Shown piece by piece: positions 14,919 through 17,755 of a stretch of DNA of 17,755 nucleotides. Position numbers and translations under genes: made by a program. Source of the DNA: Fusobacterium sp. (GTDB lineage Bacteria; Fusobacteriota; Fusobacteriia; Fusobacteriales; Fusobacteriaceae); assembly GCA_020024855.1 (NCBI GenBank), contig JAHHTB010000022.1:1-17755 (forward strand), read 5' to 3'. Below the pieces are notes generated by a model. It was not told the origin of the DNA, made no database searches, and worked only from the letters and a program-made list of their open reading frames with translations. Each line of letters starts with the position of its first letter. Position 1 is the first letter of the stretch.

Positions 14919-15482
14919 ATGAAAATAGCTCAAGAATTAAGACAAGGAAGTACAATTAAAATAGGAAACGATCCATTTGTTGTACTAAGAGCAGAGTACA
15001 ATAAGTCTGGAAGAAATGCTGCAGTAGTAAAATTAAAAATGAAAAACTTAATAGCTGGAAACATAGTTGATACAGTTGTTAAAGCTGATGAAAAAATGGA
15101 CGATATCAGACTTGAAAAAGTTAAAGCAGTTTACTCTTACCATGACGGAACATCTTATGTATTCTCTAACCCAGAAACTTGGGATCAAGTAGAATTATCA
15201 GAAGAAGACTTAGGAGATGCTTTAAACTATTTAGAAGAGGAAATGGAAGTTGAAGTTGTTTACTACGAAACTACTCCAGTTGCAGTAGAAATTCCTACTT
15301 TCGTTGAAAGACAAATAGAGTATACTGAGCCAGGACTAAGAGGAGATACTTCTGGAAAAGTATTAAAACCAGCTAGATTAAATACTGGATTTGAAATTCA
15401 AGTGCCTATATTCGTTGAGCAAGGTGAATGGATCAAAATTGATACAAGAACTAACGAATATGTAGAAAGAATCAAAAAATAA
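14919..15482 (+). CDS. efp: Translation elongation factor P, arginine-32 (rhamnosylated) type
   Basis: EF-P binds ribosomes stalled on consecutive prolines and promotes peptide-bond formation. The 187-residue protein has the three-domain EF-P layout, ending in IDTRTNEYVERIKK. The modified-loop sequence is EYNKSGRNAAVVK with Arg at position 32, the arrangement of EarP-dependent EF-Ps such as that of Pseudomonas, rather than the lysine modified by EpmA. Other landmarks are ETTPVAVEIPTFVE and EPGLRGDTSGKVLKPARL. AAGGGGGA precedes ATG 14919, 11 bp after earP. Codon use differs from its neighbours, with more TAC, AAC and TTC (for example 6 of 9 Asn codons are AAC), as expected for a highly expressed gene. 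Confidence 0.97.
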   Translation: MKIAQELRQGSTIKIGNDPFVVLRAEYNKSGRNAAVVKLKMKNLIAGNIVDTVVKADEKMDDIRLEKVKAVYSYHDGTSYVFSNPETWDQVELSEEDLGDALNYLEEEMEVEVVYYETTPVAVEIPTFVERQIEYTEPGLRGDTSGKVLKPARLNTGFEIQVPIFVEQGEWIKIDTRTNEYVERIKK

Positions 15483-15495
15483 TAATTAAAAAATT

Positions 15496-15522
15496 AGCTC
15501 TCAATTATTTGGGAGCTTTTTT
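15496..15522 (+). terminator. Terminator of the earP-efp operon
   Basis: Left arm AGCTCTCAA and right arm TTGGGAGCT pair over 9 bp (one G-T pair) with a TTAT loop, followed by six T residues. It starts 14 bases after the efp stop: a typical rho-independent terminator. Confidence 0.9.
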
Positions 15523-15534
15523 ATTATTATATAT

Positions 15535-15560
15535 AAAAAAAGAGGCATTTAAGCCTCTTT
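15535..15560 (-). terminator. Terminator of glmS
   Basis: On the minus strand AAAGAGGC and GCCTCTTT pair over 8 bp with a 6-base loop, then continue into a run of T (seven A residues at 15535-15541 on the plus strand). It begins 5 bases past the glmS stop codon. Together with the efp terminator it separates the two convergent genes. Confidence 0.88.
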
Positions 15561-15565
15561 ATACA

Positions 15566-17386
15566 CTATTCAACTGTTACAGATTTTGCAAGATTTCTAG
15601 GTTTATCAACATCAATTCCCTTTGCAGAAGATGTATAATAAGCTAAAAGTTGAAGAGGGATAATAGATAAGAAACCTGAGAAAATATCATCACATTCAGG
15701 AATTCCTATAAAATTATCAGAAACATTTTTAAGATTTTCACAATCTTCAAAACCAACTGAGATTATATAAGCTCCTCTAGCTTTTACCTCTTTTATATTT
15801 GATATAGATTTATCAATAAGTTTTTTTTGAGTAGCAATTACAACAACAGGTACTCCATCTTCTATAAGTGCTATTGTTCCGTGCTTTAATTCTCCAGAAG
15901 CAAAAGCCTCTGTATGAATATATGAAACTTCTTTTATTTTTAATGAACCTTCAACTGCAATTTTATAATCAAGTCCTCTTCCAATATAAAAACCATTTGT
16001 TTTATTTTTAAAATATTCAGCAACTGATTTAATTATTTCAGAGTTATCTAAAATATGTTGAATTTTTTCTGGCATATTTTTTATTTCTGAAATATATTTT
16101 TTATATTTATCTTTAGAGATAGAATTTTTTAATTCAGCAATATAAAGTGCTAAAAGATAAAAAATAGTTATTTGAGTTAGATAAGCTTTTGTTGAAGCAA
16201 CAGCTATTTCAGGTCCAGCCATTGTATAAATAGTTTTATCAGCCTCTCTTGAAATAGTAGAACCAACTACATTTGTTATAGCAACAGTAAGAGCTCCTTT
16301 TTTCTTAGCCTCTTTTAATGCAGCAAGAGTATCAGAGGTTTCACCAGATTGACTTACAAAAATAACCATAGTTTTGTTATCAATGAAAGGATCGTTGTAG
16401 CGAAATTCAGAAGCTATGTCAGTAGATGAATTAAGTTTTGCAATTTTTTGTAAAGCAAATTGTCCTTGTAATCCAGCATGATAAGCAGTTCCACAAGCAA
16501 CTATATAAATTTTATCAATATGTTTAATATCCTCATAACTTAAAATATCAGAAAAATCAACTTTTTCATTATGAACTCTTTTATTAAAAGTTTCTTCTAC
16601 AACCTGTGGTTGTTCAAAAATTTCTTTTAACATAAAATGAGGATAACCACATTTAGTAGCCTGTTCTAAATTCCACTCAATAGATTTTTTTTCTCTCTTG
16701 ATAGGATTTTTTTCTTTATCAAAAATTTTAATATCTTGAGTTTTTAAAACGGCTATATCTCCATCTTCAAGATAGTAAACATTTTTTGTGTATTTTAAAA
16801 GGGCTGAAACATCAGAAGCTATAAAGTTTTCTTTTTCTCCTATTCCAATTACAAGAGGACTATGCTCTCTTGCACAAATTAATTCATTTGGATGATTTTT
16901 ATGAAGAACACCTATAGCATAACTTCCTTCAAGTTTTTTTAAAACTTTTGATATTGTGTCTAAAATATCTCCATTATACATTTCTTGCACTAATTGAGAT
17001 ATTACTTCTGTGTCTGTATCAGAAGTAAAAACATATCCTTTATCTTCAAGCTCTTTTCTTAAAATTTGATAGTTTTCAATTATTCCATTATGAACTACTG
17101 CAACAGATTTATCCATACTGTAATGAGGGTGAGAATTTTTATCTGAAGGTACTCCATGAGTTGCCCATCTTGTATGTCCTATTCCAATTTCTGAAATAAA
17201 ATTTTTATTGGATATACTATTCTCAAGATTTTGAATTTTTCCAACTTTTTTTTCAACAATAATTTCTCCATTTGTCATAAGAGCCATTCCAGAAGAATCA
17301 TATCCTCTATATTCTAATGTTTTAAGTCCGTGTAATATAACTTCCTTCGTATCTCTATGACCAATATAACCTACAATTCCACACAT
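15566..17386 (-). CDS. glmS: Glutamine--fructose-6-phosphate aminotransferase (isomerizing)
   Basis: Makes glucosamine-6-phosphate from fructose-6-phosphate and glutamine, the first step toward UDP-GlcNAc for peptidoglycan and lipopolysaccharide. The start is the ATG at 17386: it gives MCGIVGYIG, so Cys2 becomes the N-terminal glutaminase nucleophile after Met removal, and CAGGAGG sits just upstream. The frame is open for 25 more codons to a GTG, but that would bury the cysteine. The product has 606 residues. The glutaminase domain shows GHTRWATHG and TSDTDTEV. The two SIS domains (about 285-420 and 455-590) show SQSGETSDT, ASTKAYLTQ, EGSLKIKEVSYIH and SGELKHG. The C-terminal NLAKSVTVE carries the sugar-binding Lys601. 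Expression is probably controlled by the ribozyme in its leader. Confidence 0.96.
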   Translation of the reverse strand: MCGIVGYIGHRDTKEVILHGLKTLEYRGYDSSGMALMTNGEIIVEKKVGKIQNLENSISNKNFISEIGIGHTRWATHGVPSDKNSHPHYSMDKSVAVVHNGIIENYQILRKELEDKGYVFTSDTDTEVISQLVQEMYNGDILDTISKVLKKLEGSYAIGVLHKNHPNELICAREHSPLVIGIGEKENFIASDVSALLKYTKNVYYLEDGDIAVLKTQDIKIFDKEKNPIKREKKSIEWNLEQATKCGYPHFMLKEIFEQPQVVEETFNKRVHNEKVDFSDILSYEDIKHIDKIYIVACGTAYHAGLQGQFALQKIAKLNSSTDIASEFRYNDPFIDNKTMVIFVSQSGETSDTLAALKEAKKKGALTVAITNVVGSTISREADKTIYTMAGPEIAVASTKAYLTQITIFYLLALYIAELKNSISKDKYKKYISEIKNMPEKIQHILDNSEIIKSVAEYFKNKTNGFYIGRGLDYKIAVEGSLKIKEVSYIHTEAFASGELKHGTIALIEDGVPVVVIATQKKLIDKSISNIKEVKARGAYIISVGFEDCENLKNVSDNFIGIPECDDIFSGFLSIIPLQLLAYYTSSAKGIDVDKPRNLAKSVTVE

Positions 17387-17447
17387 AATAAACCTCCTGT
17401 TATCATTTTTAATGTTTATGTGTTTACTATGAGAATTGTTACTTAAA

Positions 17448-17576
17448 CTTTTTTGTCCCACAAGTCACCTTATGGTTTTGTAAAGTTTCTTAGGGTGTAA
17501 CCCCCTCTGAAGTACCCGCCGAATTTTCGAATGTCTTCAGTCCTCGTCAACTTAAAAAATTAAGTTCTGGCGCTTT
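17448..17576 (-). promoter_or_regulatory. glmS ribozyme (self-cleaving riboswitch)
   Basis: The glmS leader on the minus strand matches the catalytic riboswitch that cleaves itself when glucosamine-6-phosphate binds, lowering glmS mRNA. The conserved cleavage segment AGCGCCAGAACU is at 17574-17563, with the cut expected between A17574 and G17573. P1 is a perfect 7-bp hairpin (AACTTAA / TTAAGTT, loop TTTT) at 17566-17549. TTGACGAGG follows. CTGAAG (17540-17535) pairs with CTTCAG (17512-17507) around the core TTCGGCGGG. A GGGU/ACCC hairpin lies at about 17503-17492, and the conserved AAGGTGACTTGTGGGACAAA tail at 17472-17453. The elements and their order are complete, so it should be active. Extents are approximate. 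Confidence 0.93.
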
Positions 17577-17607
17577 TCTTATTTTTAAAACTCATAGTTA
17601 CTCAAGA

Positions 17608-17636
17608 AGAATATCATATATTTAGTAAATAATCAA
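17608..17636 (-). promoter_or_regulatory. Predicted promoter of glmS
   Basis: On the minus strand TTGATT (17636-17631), a 17-bp spacer and TATTCT (17613-17608), with TG one base before it, form an extended -10 promoter. Transcription would start near 17600, about 25 nt before the ribozyme cleavage site, which fits the short leader expected in front of a glmS ribozyme. Confidence 0.6.
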
Positions 17637-17755
17637 TGAATTTTTATGATTTAATAATTCAAAATGTAAAAAAGACTAATGCCTATATTTTAAAATTTAT
17701 AAAAATAAAATATTAAAATGAATTTTTAATTAATAACTATAAAACTAAAAATTAA

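Noticed and set aside
17387..17461. Upstream extension of glmS to a GTG start
   Set aside because: It would place 25 residues before the catalytic Cys2 and overlaps the ribozyme tail; the ATG at 17386 has a strong ribosome site.
17637..17755. Right-edge AT-rich stretch as a possible gene or regulatory site
   Set aside because: All frames are broken by stops and no hairpin, repeat or convincing motif is visible beyond the glmS promoter.
1..17755. CRISPR array, tRNA, insertion sequence or phage remnant
   Set aside because: No regularly spaced repeats, cloverleaf-like segments, transposase or integrase frames, or flanking inverted repeats were seen.

Overview
The window looks like a chromosomal core region of a very AT-rich, Gram-negative-type anaerobe, most likely a member of the Fusobacteriota (Fusobacterium or a close relative). 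The evidence is the strongly A/T-biased codon usage, an EarP/Arg32-type elongation factor P, a glmS ribozyme in front of glmS, a lipoprotein-type signal peptide, and dense co-directional operons with strong Shine-Dalgarno sites. The genus is inferred from gene content and style; no database search was possible. I saw no tRNA, rRNA, insertion sequence, prophage or CRISPR array.

Region 1 (1-10635, + strand) is one tightly packed run of genes. In order it holds the tail of an unidentified gene, a PTS EIIA domain protein, nrdR, fmt, folD, a PheB/UPF0735 ACT protein, accB, a CorC/HlyC-type CNNM-CBS membrane protein, a DUF502 membrane protein, a TPR lipoprotein, apt, a bifunctional rel/spoT and tgt. 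Gaps are 0-50 bp and several genes overlap (folD/pheB, corC/DUF502, DUF502/TPR, TPR/apt). The run ends at a perfect palindromic terminator. Themes are formyl-Met initiation and one-carbon metabolism (fmt, folD), nucleotide and alarmone metabolism (nrdR, apt, rel), fatty-acid synthesis (accB), a small envelope block, and tRNA modification (tgt).

Region 2 (10639-12695) holds a convergent minus-strand ABC-F ATPase of the YbiT type. Its second nucleotide-binding domain has lost the Walker A glycines and the catalytic glutamate. Back-to-back extended -10 promoters separate it from a small unidentified plus-strand membrane protein gene.

Region 3 (12711-15522, + strand) holds a compact Old Yellow Enzyme-like flavin oxidoreductase, earP and efp. 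EarP is the arginine rhamnosyltransferase that modifies Arg32 of EF-P. EF-P here carries that arginine, so enzyme and substrate are encoded side by side. A terminator follows.

Region 4 (15535-17636, - strand) holds glmS with its own terminator. Its leader folds as a glmS ribozyme and is preceded by an extended -10 promoter. The remaining right edge (17637-17755) is AT-rich and no gene is visible there.

This is mostly a conserved housekeeping region, and I do not see a convincing undescribed multi-gene system. The points most worth a second look are the asymmetric, half-degenerate ABC-F protein, the OYE-earP-efp operon, the glmS ribozyme (which also fixes the glmS start), and a 12-bp tandem duplication that gives the lipoprotein gene two alternative GTG starts.
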